Assembly: GCF_000372065.1 (NCBI RefSeq)
Contig: NZ_AQVB01000008.1
Location: 27,287-91,286, forward strand
DNA: 64,000 bases
Direction: 5' to 3'
From: Oligella urethralis DSM 7531
Lineage (GTDB): Bacteria; Pseudomonadota; Gammaproteobacteria; Burkholderiales; Burkholderiaceae_B
In this document: positions 18,260 through 27,185 of the stretch, piece by piece
How the letters are laid out: each line of letters begins with the position of its first letter
Numbering within the stretch: position 1 is the stretch's first letter
Translations under genes and position numbers: made by a program
Notes under the pieces: model-generated
Database searches by the model: none
Told to the model about the DNA's origin: nothing
The model's input: only the letters and a program-made list of their open reading frames with translations

Positions 18260-18730
18260 ATGAAAAAGTGTGTATTTTTGAGTGCCATGCTCGTGGCTTT
18301 TGCGCAAGTAGCAGTGGCAGAAACGACGGTCACAAGCGTGGATAATTGCGTGATTCAGGAGGTTTTGCCTGGCAAAGCCATGACTGGCGCCTTTGTGACC
18401 TTTCACCATCAGGGGCCTGCAGTGGATATTATTGCGGCGGAGATTCCAAGTATTACTTCACACGTTGAGTTGCACTCCATGGAGCTAAAAGACCATGTGA
18501 TGACCATGATTCCATTGACTAATCCTAGCCTGGAAGCGGGTATAAGAGAGTTTAAAAAAGGCGCTGATCACGTGATGCTGATGAGCATTCCAGAGGAGAA
18601 ACTGCCTAGGGTTGGTGAGATCCATACCATGACGTTTAAATTTAGCAATGGGACGGAAGCCAGTTGTGACGCCATGGTTAAGTCAATTGATGAGATTATG
18701 CAAGCAGCCGGTATTAAGATGGCTCACTAA
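18260..18730 (+). CDS. Periplasmic copper chaperone PCu(A)C
   Basis: 156 aa with a signal peptide (1-20, AVA/ET). The copper site motif H-x-M-x8-M-x20-H-x-M is visible as His72, Met74, Met83, His104 and Met106 (VELHSME, MTMIPL, GADHVMLM). The family delivers Cu(I) to the CuA centre of cytochrome c oxidase, acting with SCO proteins. It starts 32 nt after the SCO-TlpA gene with a GAGGTG Shine-Dalgarno and is surely co-transcribed. Confidence 0.9.
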   Translation: MKKCVFLSAMLVAFAQVAVAETTVTSVDNCVIQEVLPGKAMTGAFVTFHHQGPAVDIIAAEIPSITSHVELHSMELKDHVMTMIPLTNPSLEAGIREFKKGADHVMLMSIPEEKLPRVGEIHTMTFKFSNGTEASCDAMVKSIDEIMQAAGIKMAH

Positions 18731-18769
18731 GCGGGTGATGTTGGGCTTGGGTGTATCAAGGAATTTGTT

Positions 18770-19963
18770 ATGAAACGACGGGATTTTCTTCGCTACTCGC
18801 TTGCGGGCGGGCTGGTGCTGTCTCAACCGCAGCGATTGTTAGCAGCCACTGAGCCACAGCTGCTTGAGCATCTGAGTTTATATAATCCAACGCGTTATTT
18901 GTTTATTGTAGATAGCGAGTCTGCCTTTATTACGGTGTTAGATGTTAAAAGTGGTCAGCAGATTGATTTATTGAATTTTAATCTCAAGCCAGAAATTGTC
19001 GAAATTTCTCGTGATGACTCCATCATGGTGGTTGCTAGCAGTGAGTCTCAGGACTTGATTTTGTATGATCTTAAAACGCGTTTGCAACGTGTCGTGGCAT
19101 TACCTTCACCGATTCAGCGGGCTGTGTTTATCCCGCAGTCTACATTGCTAGCGATAGGGATGCGTGATCAGCTCGGTCTGGTGAATTATCAGACCGGCGC
19201 CTTAAAGCTATATTCATCGCCCTTTGATCTTGGCGCTATCGATGAGCAGGGCTTTAGCTTGTTATTTAGCTCATTTACTCGAACGTACTGGCTACTAGAC
19301 AAACATAAACCTCATATCTATCATAGGTCGAGCTACGATGCGGAGGATGCGCCTTGGGCAGTCACGGATTTGTCCGAGCGACTTACTATCAATTCGGGCT
19401 TTGATGGTGGGGTGGTCACCCCGGGTAACTACATGATGGCACTAAGCGCCACAGGGTCTAATGAAGGCTATGTTTACTATATTGATGAGGATCGCTTGTA
19501 CAGTACCGGGCCCATGGGCTCAGCTGATGCTCATCAAGCCATGGTGAGGCCATATATTGATTCATTCTTTAGGCGTGCGCTTTTTGCCAATGCGGGCGGC
19601 CATGTGGCTTTGTTTGACTTTGAGAAAAGCAAGGAAGCCACGCATTTTACAGTTGACTTTTCCCCACGCGAGTTCCGCACCGGTTGGCTAGAAACCACCC
19701 TGATATTGGGCGGTGATAAGGCCTTGCAGTTTCAGTCCTTTGATGACCCGAAGGATAAGACCTTAATTGAGCTACCAGCTGCTGTGGCGGATATGTGGGT
19801 GAGTGGCGATAGTAAAACACTTTATCTGACGCTCGAGGATGGTGAGCCGCAAGTGTTGCGCTATGATATTCGTCGCCGAGAGCCATTAGCGCCATTGTTG
19901 ATTCATGGTGTGATTAAAGGCGCCGCTTTGCGCATGGGCAGTACCAATAGCGTTTGCCACTAG
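18770..19963 (+). CDS. Tat-exported beta-propeller-like protein of a copper operon, function unknown
   Basis: 397 aa. The N-terminus has a twin-arginine signal (KRRDFLRYSLAGGLVLS). The rest is repetitive beta-strand sequence (YLFIVDSESAFITVLDVKSGQ, DSIMVVASSESQDLILYDL, LLAIGMRDQLGLVNYQTG) as in YVTN/WD-like propellers. I see no catalytic motif. Tat export suggests folding or cofactor loading before secretion. It lies 39 nt after the PCu(A)C gene with AAGGAA before its ATG, so a periplasmic role linked to copper or oxidase assembly is a reasonable inference and no more. Confidence 0.65.
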   Translation: MKRRDFLRYSLAGGLVLSQPQRLLAATEPQLLEHLSLYNPTRYLFIVDSESAFITVLDVKSGQQIDLLNFNLKPEIVEISRDDSIMVVASSESQDLILYDLKTRLQRVVALPSPIQRAVFIPQSTLLAIGMRDQLGLVNYQTGALKLYSSPFDLGAIDEQGFSLLFSSFTRTYWLLDKHKPHIYHRSSYDAEDAPWAVTDLSERLTINSGFDGGVVTPGNYMMALSATGSNEGYVYYIDEDRLYSTGPMGSADAHQAMVRPYIDSFFRRALFANAGGHVALFDFEKSKEATHFTVDFSPREFRTGWLETTLILGGDKALQFQSFDDPKDKTLIELPAAVADMWVSGDSKTLYLTLEDGEPQVLRYDIRRREPLAPLLIHGVIKGAALRMGSTNSVCH

Positions 19964-20000
19964 CGATAGGCTAAAAAAATACAAATACGCCTGGTTTGCG

Positions 20001-20028
20001 CTTGGAACTTCCTTGGATGCGATAGAAT
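20001..20028 (+). promoter_or_regulatory. rnpB promoter
   Basis: A -10 TAGAAT (20023-20028) with CTTGGA/TTGGAA 15-16 nt upstream (from 20001). The expected start, about 20035, coincides with the first base of the RNase P RNA P1 helix. Confidence 0.6.
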
Positions 20029-20035
20029 CTAAGCC

Positions 20036-20430
20036 GAGGGCAAGTTGGGCAATCGCGTGCTTATAAGTACGAGGAAGGTCCGGACTCCATAGGACAGAGT
20101 AGCGGCTAACAGCCGTCCATGCCTTTGGCATGAGGAATAGGGCCACAGAGACGAGACTGTTATGAGGGCTTAAGCAATTAGGCACACAGGTGGCGACTTC
20201 CACTTGTTGATATAGTGCATTGAGTTGCATTGTAGAAGCATAGCAGGGTGAAACGCGGTAACCTCTACTCGGAGCAACATCAAATAGGCGTACGTACTGC
20301 GTCAAGCAGCTAAGGGCGGTCCGTCCGAGTATGCGGGTAGATGGCAAGAGCTTGTTAGTAATAACAAGCCTAGATGAATGATTGCCAACGATTTATCGTT
20401 TACAGAATCCGGCCTATAGACTTGCCCCTC
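20036..20430 (+). ncRNA. rnpB: RNase P RNA, class A
   Basis: The RNA component that cleaves tRNA 5' leaders. Helix P1 is visible as GGGCAAGT (20038-20045) pairing with ACTTGCCC (20420-20427). The universal blocks are present in order: GAGGAAGGTCCGGACTCC, CAGGGTGAAACGCGGTAACC, GAGCAACATCAAATAGG, GGTAGATGGCAAGAGC-like region and the 3' block ending ACAGAATCCGGCCTATAGA. A T-rich stretch at 20431-20441 follows P1 and may end transcription. It lies between the copper module and the dcw cluster. Confidence 0.96.
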
Positions 20431-20606
20431 CTTTCTTTTTTCGCAGATTCCCACTCGGCCACGCTAATTGTCATAGAAAAGCAAGTGATTGCGATTGCTG
20501 TTGACCCTTGGCGCCCACTTCGATGATGAAAAACCACTGTTTTAGTATGGTTTATGCCACTTACATTTACTTTCTTAGATAACTAGTTGAGATTTAAATA
20601 AATTAT

Positions 20607-20631
20607 CCCTGCCATGGCAGGGTTTTTTTTT
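20607..20631 (+). terminator. Intrinsic terminator upstream of mraZ
   Basis: CCCTGCC-AT-GGCAGGG palindromic stem followed by nine T. It lies 175 nt after rnpB and about 50 nt before the first MraZ box, insulating the dcw cluster from upstream transcription. I see no gene or other element in 20442-20606. Confidence 0.85.
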
Positions 20632-20680
20632 GCGCCTAAAAGCATGATTTTGCTTGAAAAAAATAGAAAAATGTCATAAA

Positions 20681-20737
20681 GTGGAGTAAAAGGGTTATGA
20701 AGTGGTATTAAGTGGGATACAAAGATTAAAAGTGGGA
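20681..20737 (+). promoter_or_regulatory. MraZ operator array in front of mraZ
   Basis: Four AAGTGG-type boxes begin at 20681 (GTGGAG), 20702 (GTGGTA), 20712 (GTGGGA) and 20732 (GTGGGA), spaced 21, 10 and 20 nt, so all lie on about the same DNA face. E. coli MraZ binds TGGGN direct repeats with 5-nt spacers; here TGGTA-N5-TGGGA-N15-TGGGA fits. The last box overlaps the ribosome binding site of mraZ, consistent with autorepression. Confidence 0.8.
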
Positions 20738-20744
20738 TAGGGTA

Positions 20745-21176
20745 GTGATTTTCCAAGGGAACCATCCATTAACGATAGACGCGAAGGGCAGGATCATGAT
20801 CCCAGCCCGGTACCGTGACGTCTTATTGGAGGGTGCCAAGGGAGAATTAACCTTCACTTGTAATTTTGACGGCGGTTTATTGGTCTATCCACGGGCTCAA
20901 TGGGAGTCCAAATTGGAAGAGATTATGCGCTTACCCGCTAATCGCGCTTCAGTTAAGAGAACCCTGCTCGGTAACGCGTTTGACGTGGATATTGATAAGG
21001 CGGGACGGGTCTTGATCCCAGCACAGCTCCGTGAACGAGCGAGCTTGGATAAGGAGGTGGTGTTGGTAGGTATGGGTCGTCATTTTGACCTATGGGATGC
21101 CGCGAAGTATGAGGCATTAGTAGCAGTCGATTTAGAGGCCGGTCTACCAGATGATCTCGATGACTTCTCACTATAA
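20745..21176 (+). CDS. mraZ: Transcriptional regulator MraZ
   Basis: 143 aa, the usual length. Two AbrB-like MraZ repeats are visible: the first with LTIDAKGRIMIPARYR (about 9-24), the second with VDIDKAGRVLIPAQLRE (about 79-95). MraZ forms a ring-shaped DNA-binding oligomer that represses the dcw operon. The GTG start follows GGGATAGGG, which doubles as an operator box. It heads the cluster, 9 nt before rsmH. Confidence 0.95.
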   Translation: MIFQGNHPLTIDAKGRIMIPARYRDVLLEGAKGELTFTCNFDGGLLVYPRAQWESKLEEIMRLPANRASVKRTLLGNAFDVDIDKAGRVLIPAQLRERASLDKEVVLVGMGRHFDLWDAAKYEALVAVDLEAGLPDDLDDFSL

Positions 21177-21185
21177 GAGCTAGCG

Positions 21186-22175
21186 ATGAGTCAGGATTTC
21201 AGCCACACCACCGTTTTGCTGCATGCTACGGTCAACGCTTTAGTAGACCCGCACTTCAATGCGAAGTCCAAAGCTGTGCATTCTCCACTGCCCGCACAGC
21301 AGAAAGACGGCGTTTTTGTTGACGGGACTTTTGGTCGAGGTGGTCATAGCCGTTATTTGCTTAGCCATTTAAGCCCTAAAGCGAAGTTATTCGTGTTTGA
21401 TAAGGATCCCGCAGCGATTGAAGTGGCGGCAGCGTTACGAGCTGAGGATCCGCGTGTGATTGTTGTGCATGATGCATTTTCTAGCATGGCTGAGGTATTG
21501 GCTGCGCATGGAATTGGCAAAGTGCAGGGCATCATGATGGATTTAGGGGTGTCTTCACCGCAATTAGATGACGCTGCCCGCGGTTTTTCATTTATGCGTG
21601 ACGGCCCCTTGGATATGAGAATGGATACCAGTCGCGGCATCACAGCCGCCGAATGGTTAAATACCGCCTCATTCGATGAAATTAGAGGAGTGATAAAAGA
21701 CTATGGCGAAGAACGGTATGCTTTCCAGATTGCAAAGAAGATTGTTGATCGCCGGCAATCCGGCCCATTTCGTAGTACGCTCGAGCTCGCCCAGCTCGTC
21801 GCTAGCGTCGTCAAGTCGCGCGAAAAGGGTCACCACCCGGCAACTCGCACCTTTCAAGCTATACGGATTCACATCAACCAAGAACATGAGGAGCTTTCAC
21901 GCAGCCTCGCGTCAGTGCTAGATTTGTTGGATGTGGGTGGGCGTTTGGCGGTCATCAGCTTTCATTCACTGGAAGATAGGCCGGTGAAGCAAGCAATTGC
22001 CCAAGCCTCCACCTTAGATCCGGCGTTGGCCAAGTTGCCACTGCGTGAGACGGAGTTGCCTGCAGCGCGTCTAATCAATCTTGGCAAGGTGCAAGCCTCC
22101 GCCGAGGAGATTAAGCATAATCCGCGCTCGCGTTCGGCGATGTTACGGGTGGCAGAGCGTACTGCCGCTGAATAA
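21186..22175 (+). CDS. rsmH: 16S rRNA (cytosine-1402-N4)-methyltransferase RsmH
   Basis: 329 aa. SAM-binding motif [15 protein letters not shown] (about 46-60), then [21 protein letters not shown] and MRMD, the RsmH (MraW) signature; near the C-terminus [14 protein letters not shown] and [11 protein letters not shown]. It modifies C1402 in the ribosomal P site. Second gene of the dcw cluster. It carries about 20 extra residues near 20-40 compared with E. coli. Confidence 0.96.
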   Translation: MSQDFSHTTVLLHATVNALVDPHFNAKSKAVHSPLPAQQKDGVFVDGTFGRGGHSRYLLSHLSPKAKLFVFDKDPAAIEVAAALRAEDPRVIVVHDAFSSMAEVLAAHGIGKVQGIMMDLGVSSPQLDDAARGFSFMRDGPLDMRMDTSRGITAAEWLNTASFDEIRGVIKDYGEERYAFQIAKKIVDRRQSGPFRSTLELAQLVASVVKSREKGHHPATRTFQAIRIHINQEHEELSRSLASVLDLLDVGGRLAVISFHSLEDRPVKQAIAQASTLDPALAKLPLRETELPAARLINLGKVQASAEEIKHNPRSRSAMLRVAERTAAE

Positions 22176-22191
22176 GGGCTAAGGCGTTGGC

Positions 22192-22494
22192 ATGTTAAGA
22201 GTATTGATTTTCGGTTTAATCGCTTTTTTTATTTATAGCGCGATCGAGTTGGTAAGTGCACGTTATGAACAACGGCAGCAATTTACTCAAATTGAACGCG
22301 CGACTCGGGTTGAGCGTGAGCTGGAAACGCAATGGCGATTTTTGGAGTTGGAACGAGCGCAATTAACTAGCTCCATGAATATTCGCAGTGAGATCGAAGA
22401 AAAGCTGAAAAAGATGCATTCGCCCCAAGTGAATGAAATTATTTACATCAAAGAGTCTGAGCTTAGTCCCATTAGCGAAGTTGGTTCAGAATAG
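22192..22494 (+). CDS. ftsL: Cell division protein FtsL
   Basis: 100 aa single-pass membrane protein: a short cytoplasmic N-terminus, one transmembrane helix (about residues 3-20) and a periplasmic coiled coil (RYEQRQQFTQIERATRVERELETQ). Size, topology and position between rsmH and ftsI identify it as FtsL, which with FtsB and FtsQ activates FtsWI. It is 8 nt upstream of ftsI. Confidence 0.9.
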   Translation: MLRVLIFGLIAFFIYSAIELVSARYEQRQQFTQIERATRVERELETQWRFLELERAQLTSSMNIRSEIEEKLKKMHSPQVNEIIYIKESELSPISEVGSE

Positions 22495-22502
22495 GTAAAA
22501 AA

Positions 22503-24329
22503 ATGAAATTAAAAAAAGTTTTACAACATATTCAGCGTTCAAAAAGTCGCAATACGCGCGGCTATAAGCCCCAACTTCGCTTTTTTAATGAGCCGGTGAT
22601 CGAGAATAAACTGCCTAAATGGCGCAGTTTGTGTATTCTTGGGCTGTTTGTCGGTGGCTTTACCATCGTTTTGGGACAGGCTTTTTATCATCAAATCTAC
22701 AATAACGACTTTTTACGTGCCGAGGGTGAAAAGCGTTTTGAGGTGAATCAGACCTTGCCGGCCAATCGTGGTCGTATTGAAGACCGCAATGGTGTCTTTT
22801 TGGCCACCAGTGTGCCGGTGCGTGCGGTGTGGATTATTCCCGAGGAATTGCAACGAGCCACGCCCGAACAATTTAAGTTTTTAGCTGAGTCGGTTGATTT
22901 ATCCGTGGCCAGTGTTAAAGAGCGCATGGAAAATCATATGGGTAAGACCTTTGTTTATCTAAAGCGCCAAGTGCCGATGGATAAGGCAGAGAGCTTGCGC
23001 GAGCAAAAGTTGCCCGGCGTGTATTTTTTACCTGAGGTTAAGCGCTCCTATCCTCAAGGGCCAATTACTGCCCATTTGGTTGGTTTTACCAATATCGAAA
23101 ATAACGGTATTGAAGGGATTGAAAAGCATTATGAATCCCGTCTAAGCGGCGTTGATGGTAACCGTACCGTACTGCGCGATCGTCTGGGACGAGTGATTCA
23201 GGACGTTTATGCGCAATCACCAGCGCAAGATGGGGAAAATGTCAGACTCACCATTGATAGTCAAATTCAGTATTTAAGCTACCAAGCACTAGAAAAAGCG
23301 GTCAAACATCACGCAGCGGATTCCGGTGGGGCGGTCGTCATCGATACCCAAACGGGTGAAATTTTAAGTATGGTCAGTTACCCGAGTTACGATCCAAATG
23401 ATCGCTCGGCGCGTAAGGGTGCGCTACTTAGAAATCGGGCAGTGACGGATGTGTTTGAGCCAGGCTCAATTATCAAGCCTTTGGTGGCGGCATTAGCATT
23501 GGATGCTAAAGCGATTTCTTTAAACACAAAGTTTGCGACTGGTAACGGTAGTTATCGCTATCAGGGCCATACCATTACTGACGTTAGCCGTTATAACGGT
23601 ACCTTGGATGTGGCGGGTGTGATTCGCCGCTCCAGTAATATTGGTATGACCATGATTGCTGAGCGTTTACGCGCTGAGCAAATGTGGACGGTCTTTAAAG
23701 CCTTGGGTTTTGGTACTGCGCCAGAAATTGGTTTCCCTGGCATTGCCACTGGTAATTTAAGACCGTGGGAGCGTTGGCGTTTGATTGAAAAAGCCACCAT
23801 GTCCTATGGTTATGGTGTCTCTACCTCCTTGCTGCAAATCGCCCATGCCTATACCACCTTGGCGCGCGATGGCGATATGGTTTCTTTATCTTTAATTCGT
23901 AGTGAGAAACCAGCCAAGAGTGTACAAATTTTTAGTAAAGAAACGGCCAGAAATGTACGTCGCATGCTAGAGGAAACCGCTGGTCCTAATGGTTCGAAAA
24001 TTCAGGCGATGGTCGAGGGCTATCGCATTGGTGGTAAGTCCGGTACCGCACGTAAAATTGTTAACGGTAAATATAGCCGCAGTGACTATCGTGGTTCCTT
24101 TGTTGCGGTGGCACCGATTTCCAATCCACGCATTGTGGTGGCAGTCACGGTGGATAATCCACGTAAAGCAGGCTATTTCGGTACTCTAATTGCTGGTCCT
24201 GCGACGGGTGAAATTATCAGTGGTACCTTAAAGTATTTAAGTGTGCCACCAGATCTTAATGTCGTCCCTACCTTAGAGGCAAATAATAGCAAGGCAACAG
24301 CTGCATCCGCTCGCAATCCGCGCGGATAA
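22503..24329 (+). CDS. ftsI: Septal peptidoglycan transpeptidase FtsI (PBP3)
   Basis: 608 aa class B penicillin-binding protein. One transmembrane helix near 43-62, a pedestal domain beginning with RGRIEDRNGVFLA, then the transpeptidase domain with catalytic Ser322 in the SxxK motif (S-I-I-K, 322-325), SxN at 377-379 and KSGT at 512-515. It crosslinks septal wall in complex with FtsW. The T-to-I change after the catalytic serine (usual STMK or STIK) is mild. Confidence 0.96.
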   Translation: MKLKKVLQHIQRSKSRNTRGYKPQLRFFNEPVIENKLPKWRSLCILGLFVGGFTIVLGQAFYHQIYNNDFLRAEGEKRFEVNQTLPANRGRIEDRNGVFLATSVPVRAVWIIPEELQRATPEQFKFLAESVDLSVASVKERMENHMGKTFVYLKRQVPMDKAESLREQKLPGVYFLPEVKRSYPQGPITAHLVGFTNIENNGIEGIEKHYESRLSGVDGNRTVLRDRLGRVIQDVYAQSPAQDGENVRLTIDSQIQYLSYQALEKAVKHHAADSGGAVVIDTQTGEILSMVSYPSYDPNDRSARKGALLRNRAVTDVFEPGSIIKPLVAALALDAKAISLNTKFATGNGSYRYQGHTITDVSRYNGTLDVAGVIRRSSNIGMTMIAERLRAEQMWTVFKALGFGTAPEIGFPGIATGNLRPWERWRLIEKATMSYGYGVSTSLLQIAHAYTTLARDGDMVSLSLIRSEKPAKSVQIFSKETARNVRRMLEETAGPNGSKIQAMVEGYRIGGKSGTARKIVNGKYSRSDYRGSFVAVAPISNPRIVVAVTVDNPRKAGYFGTLIAGPATGEIISGTLKYLSVPPDLNVVPTLEANNSKATAASARNPRG

Positions 24330-24356
24330 TTATCACGCAACAGTGCAGGAAGTGTT

Positions 24357-27155
24357 ATGCAAGAGCAAACTAAAGAAATTACGGCGATTGTGCAATGGCT
24401 ACGTCAACATACCGAAAGCCGAGCCGACCTCAAACTTGATTCCAGAGACATCCGAGCGGGGGATGTCTTTGTTGCATCTAAGGGCTTGCATAGTGATGGT
24501 GCACAATTTATCCCAGCGGCAATTGATAATGGAGCGGCAGCAATTTTAGTTGATGCCGCTTCAACGCATGTGGCCGAGGCGCTAAGCGAAGCGGCTAGCG
24601 CAGTGCCGCTGTTGACAGTAGACCATCTGAAAGGCTTATTGGGCAAGCTAGCGGATGAATGGTACGGACGTCCATCAGAGTCAGTCAAAGTCGTTGCGAT
24701 TACCGGTACAAATGGTAAAACCTCATGCGCCAGCTGGGTAGCTCAAGCCTTAAATTTAAATAATACACCGTGTGCCACTATCGGTACCTTGGGCGTGATA
24801 TTACCAGATGGTAGAAACCTAGGCGGCTCCTTAACCACACCGGATGTGCTCAGTCTGCATCGTATATTGGCCTATTTGCGGGACCAAGAGATTTTCACGG
24901 TGGCCATGGAAGCTTCCTCTATTGGTCTAGAACAGGGTCGTATGGACGGCATACGCATTGATATTGCTGGATTTACTAATTTAAGTTTAGACCATTTGGA
25001 CTACCATCAGAGCATGGCTGAGTACGAAGAGGCCAAGGCGATTTTATTTACTTGGCCCGATTTAAAGTTGGCTGTACTGAATGCCAATGATGAGGCTGGT
25101 TTGCGTTTGGCGAAGCGCTCAGTGGCTGCCAAGACCTTAACTTACTCGCTTGATGTGGATTCTGCTGCTGATATCCGTGCTTTGCATTACACCTTCCATG
25201 ACTATGGTTTGTCCTTTATGCTGCACACGGCTCAAGGTGATACGCAAATTTTAAGTCGCTTAGTGGGCGAGCATAATATTTCTAATTTATTGTTAACCGT
25301 CGGTATTTTAGAAGGGCTGGGCTGGGGTTTAAGCCGTATTAGCAGAACACTGAGTCAGCTAGAAGCGGTTGCTGGCCGTTTGGAAACGGTCGAACCACTA
25401 GTGAATACACAAAATAAACCACTGGTGGTGGTGGACTATGCGCACAGCCCCGATGCCCTCAAGCGGGCACTAGAAGCAATACGCCCTAATGCAGCGGCGC
25501 GTGATGGGCGCTTGATTTGTGTGTTTGGTTGTGGTGGCGATAGAGATCGTACCAAGCGCCCAGTGATGGCTGAGATTGCTGAGCAACTAAGTGATTTAGT
25601 TTATATCACCAGTGATAATCCGCGCACTGAGGACCCGCATCGGATTTTAGACGAGATTGTGGCTGGTCTTTCTTCGCCATCGGCAGCGAAGTTAGCCATG
25701 GTAGAAAGACACCGAGATTACTCCATTCTCTATGCGATTTTGCACGCTGCGCCTGAGGATGTGATTTTGATCACCGGGAAAGGCCATGAGGATTATCAGG
25801 AAGTGCATGGCGTGCGTCATTACTTCGATGATCGCCAATGGGCTAGTCTAGGCTTGTTGATGCGTGATGCCTTGGATATTAGTACCGATACGCGTCAATT
25901 ACAGCCAGGGCAGTTTTTTGTGGCCTTAAAGGGTGAGAATTTTGATGCCCATCGCTTATTGGCTGAGGCTCAAGCTAAAAAGGCTCTAGCCGCTTTAGTC
26001 TCCAGTCCTGATAAGCATATCAGCTTGCTGCAAATTCAGGTCCACGATACCCAAGAGGCATTGATGACCATGAGTAAGGCATGGCGCAGTTTATTTAGCT
26101 TGCCGGTGATTGCAGTGACGGGCAGTAATGGCAAAACGACCACCAAGGAAATGATCGCGGTCGTTTTAAAAGCAGCCTATGCTGATAATTACCTAGCCAC
26201 CGAGGGAAATTTAAATAACCATATCGGCGTGCCACTTAGCTTATTAAGACTGCGTGCTACACAGCAAATGGCGGTTTTTGAGTTGGGCATGAATCACCCT
26301 GGGGAAATTGCTGTGTTGGCGGATTTGTGCCGACCTACGGTGGCGGTTTTAACCAATGCACAGCGTGAGCATCAGGAGTTTATGCAAAGTGTGGAGGCCG
26401 TCGCTCAAGAAAACGCCTCAGTGTTTGCGTATTTGGCCACGGGTGGCGTGGCGGTTTATCCGGCGGCCACTGAGTACACCGCTTTGTGGGATGAATTAAG
26501 TCGCCATCGTCAAGCCTTGCGTTTTGCGATTGCAGCGCCGACAGCAGAAATTTACGCCACCGATTTGCAACCACAAAACGCTGGTATTGATTTTGTCTTG
26601 CATGCGCATGACAGTAGTACTGAAATTAGTCTACAAATCCCGGGTGAGCATAATGTGAGTAATGCGCTTGCTGCCGCAGGGGCTTGCTTAGCAGCGGGTG
26701 TGCCAGTGGCTCAAATAAAGCAGGGCTTGGAAAGTTTTGCTCCGGTTAGTGGACGCTTACAAAACTATGTGCTTAAAAATGGCACGCACTTAATTGATGA
26801 TAGTTATAATGCTAATCCAGATTCTGTGCGCGCGGCGATAGATGTGCTAAGTGCTTTACCTAGCCCAAGGCTGTTGGTCTTAGGTGATATGGGCGAGGTG
26901 GGACCTGAAGGACCGCAAATGCACCGTGAAGTGGGTGCTTATGCCAAGCAAAAAGGTATTGAGTATTTGTTGACTTTTGGTGCCGCGACTGAGGCAAGCA
27001 GTCAAGCCTTTGCTGAGGGCGCTCAGCATTTTACGGAGCTGCCAGACTTACTCAAGGCCTTGGCTGAATTAGCGCCAGCAGCTGTATTAGTAAAGGGTTC
27101 TCGTTCGATGCGTATGGAGCGCGTGGTGCAGGATTTACTAGATAAACAGGAATAA
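24357..27155 (+). CDS. murEF: MurE-MurF fusion: UDP-MurNAc-tripeptide ligase / UDP-MurNAc-pentapeptide ligase
   Basis: 932 aa in one uninterrupted frame. The first half (about 1-500) is MurE with the ATP loop TGTNGKT (116-122) and DNPR (420-423), the motif that selects meso-diaminopimelate. The second half (about 503-932) is MurF with TGSNGKT (588-594), NHIGVPLSLLRLR, ELGMNHPGEIA and DDSYNANPDSV. Together they add meso-DAP and then D-Ala-D-Ala to the wall precursor. Elsewhere these are usually separate genes; a fusion is known in Bordetella and relatives. AGGAAG lies 5 nt before the ATG. There is no internal stop or frameshift at the junction. Confidence 0.96.
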   Translation: MQEQTKEITAIVQWLRQHTESRADLKLDSRDIRAGDVFVASKGLHSDGAQFIPAAIDNGAAAILVDAASTHVAEALSEAASAVPLLTVDHLKGLLGKLADEWYGRPSESVKVVAITGTNGKTSCASWVAQALNLNNTPCATIGTLGVILPDGRNLGGSLTTPDVLSLHRILAYLRDQEIFTVAMEASSIGLEQGRMDGIRIDIAGFTNLSLDHLDYHQSMAEYEEAKAILFTWPDLKLAVLNANDEAGLRLAKRSVAAKTLTYSLDVDSAADIRALHYTFHDYGLSFMLHTAQGDTQILSRLVGEHNISNLLLTVGILEGLGWGLSRISRTLSQLEAVAGRLETVEPLVNTQNKPLVVVDYAHSPDALKRALEAIRPNAAARDGRLICVFGCGGDRDRTKRPVMAEIAEQLSDLVYITSDNPRTEDPHRILDEIVAGLSSPSAAKLAMVERHRDYSILYAILHAAPEDVILITGKGHEDYQEVHGVRHYFDDRQWASLGLLMRDALDISTDTRQLQPGQFFVALKGENFDAHRLLAEAQAKKALAALVSSPDKHISLLQIQVHDTQEALMTMSKAWRSLFSLPVIAVTGSNGKTTTKEMIAVVLKAAYADNYLATEGNLNNHIGVPLSLLRLRATQQMAVFELGMNHPGEIAVLADLCRPTVAVLTNAQREHQEFMQSVEAVAQENASVFAYLATGGVAVYPAATEYTALWDELSRHRQALRFAIAAPTAEIYATDLQPQNAGIDFVLHAHDSSTEISLQIPGEHNVSNALAAAGACLAAGVPVAQIKQGLESFAPVSGRLQNYVLKNGTHLIDDSYNANPDSVRAAIDVLSALPSPRLLVLGDMGEVGPEGPQMHREVGAYAKQKGIEYLLTFGAATEASSQAFAEGAQHFTELPDLLKALAELAPAAVLVKGSRSMRMERVVQDLLDKQE

Positions 27156-27185
27156 TAAATCTCGCTAGTAACGGGGAATGTACTC

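Noticed and set aside
19886-20347. 153-aa minus-strand open frame
   Set aside because: It is antisense to RNase P RNA and the end of the propeller gene and has no protein family features.
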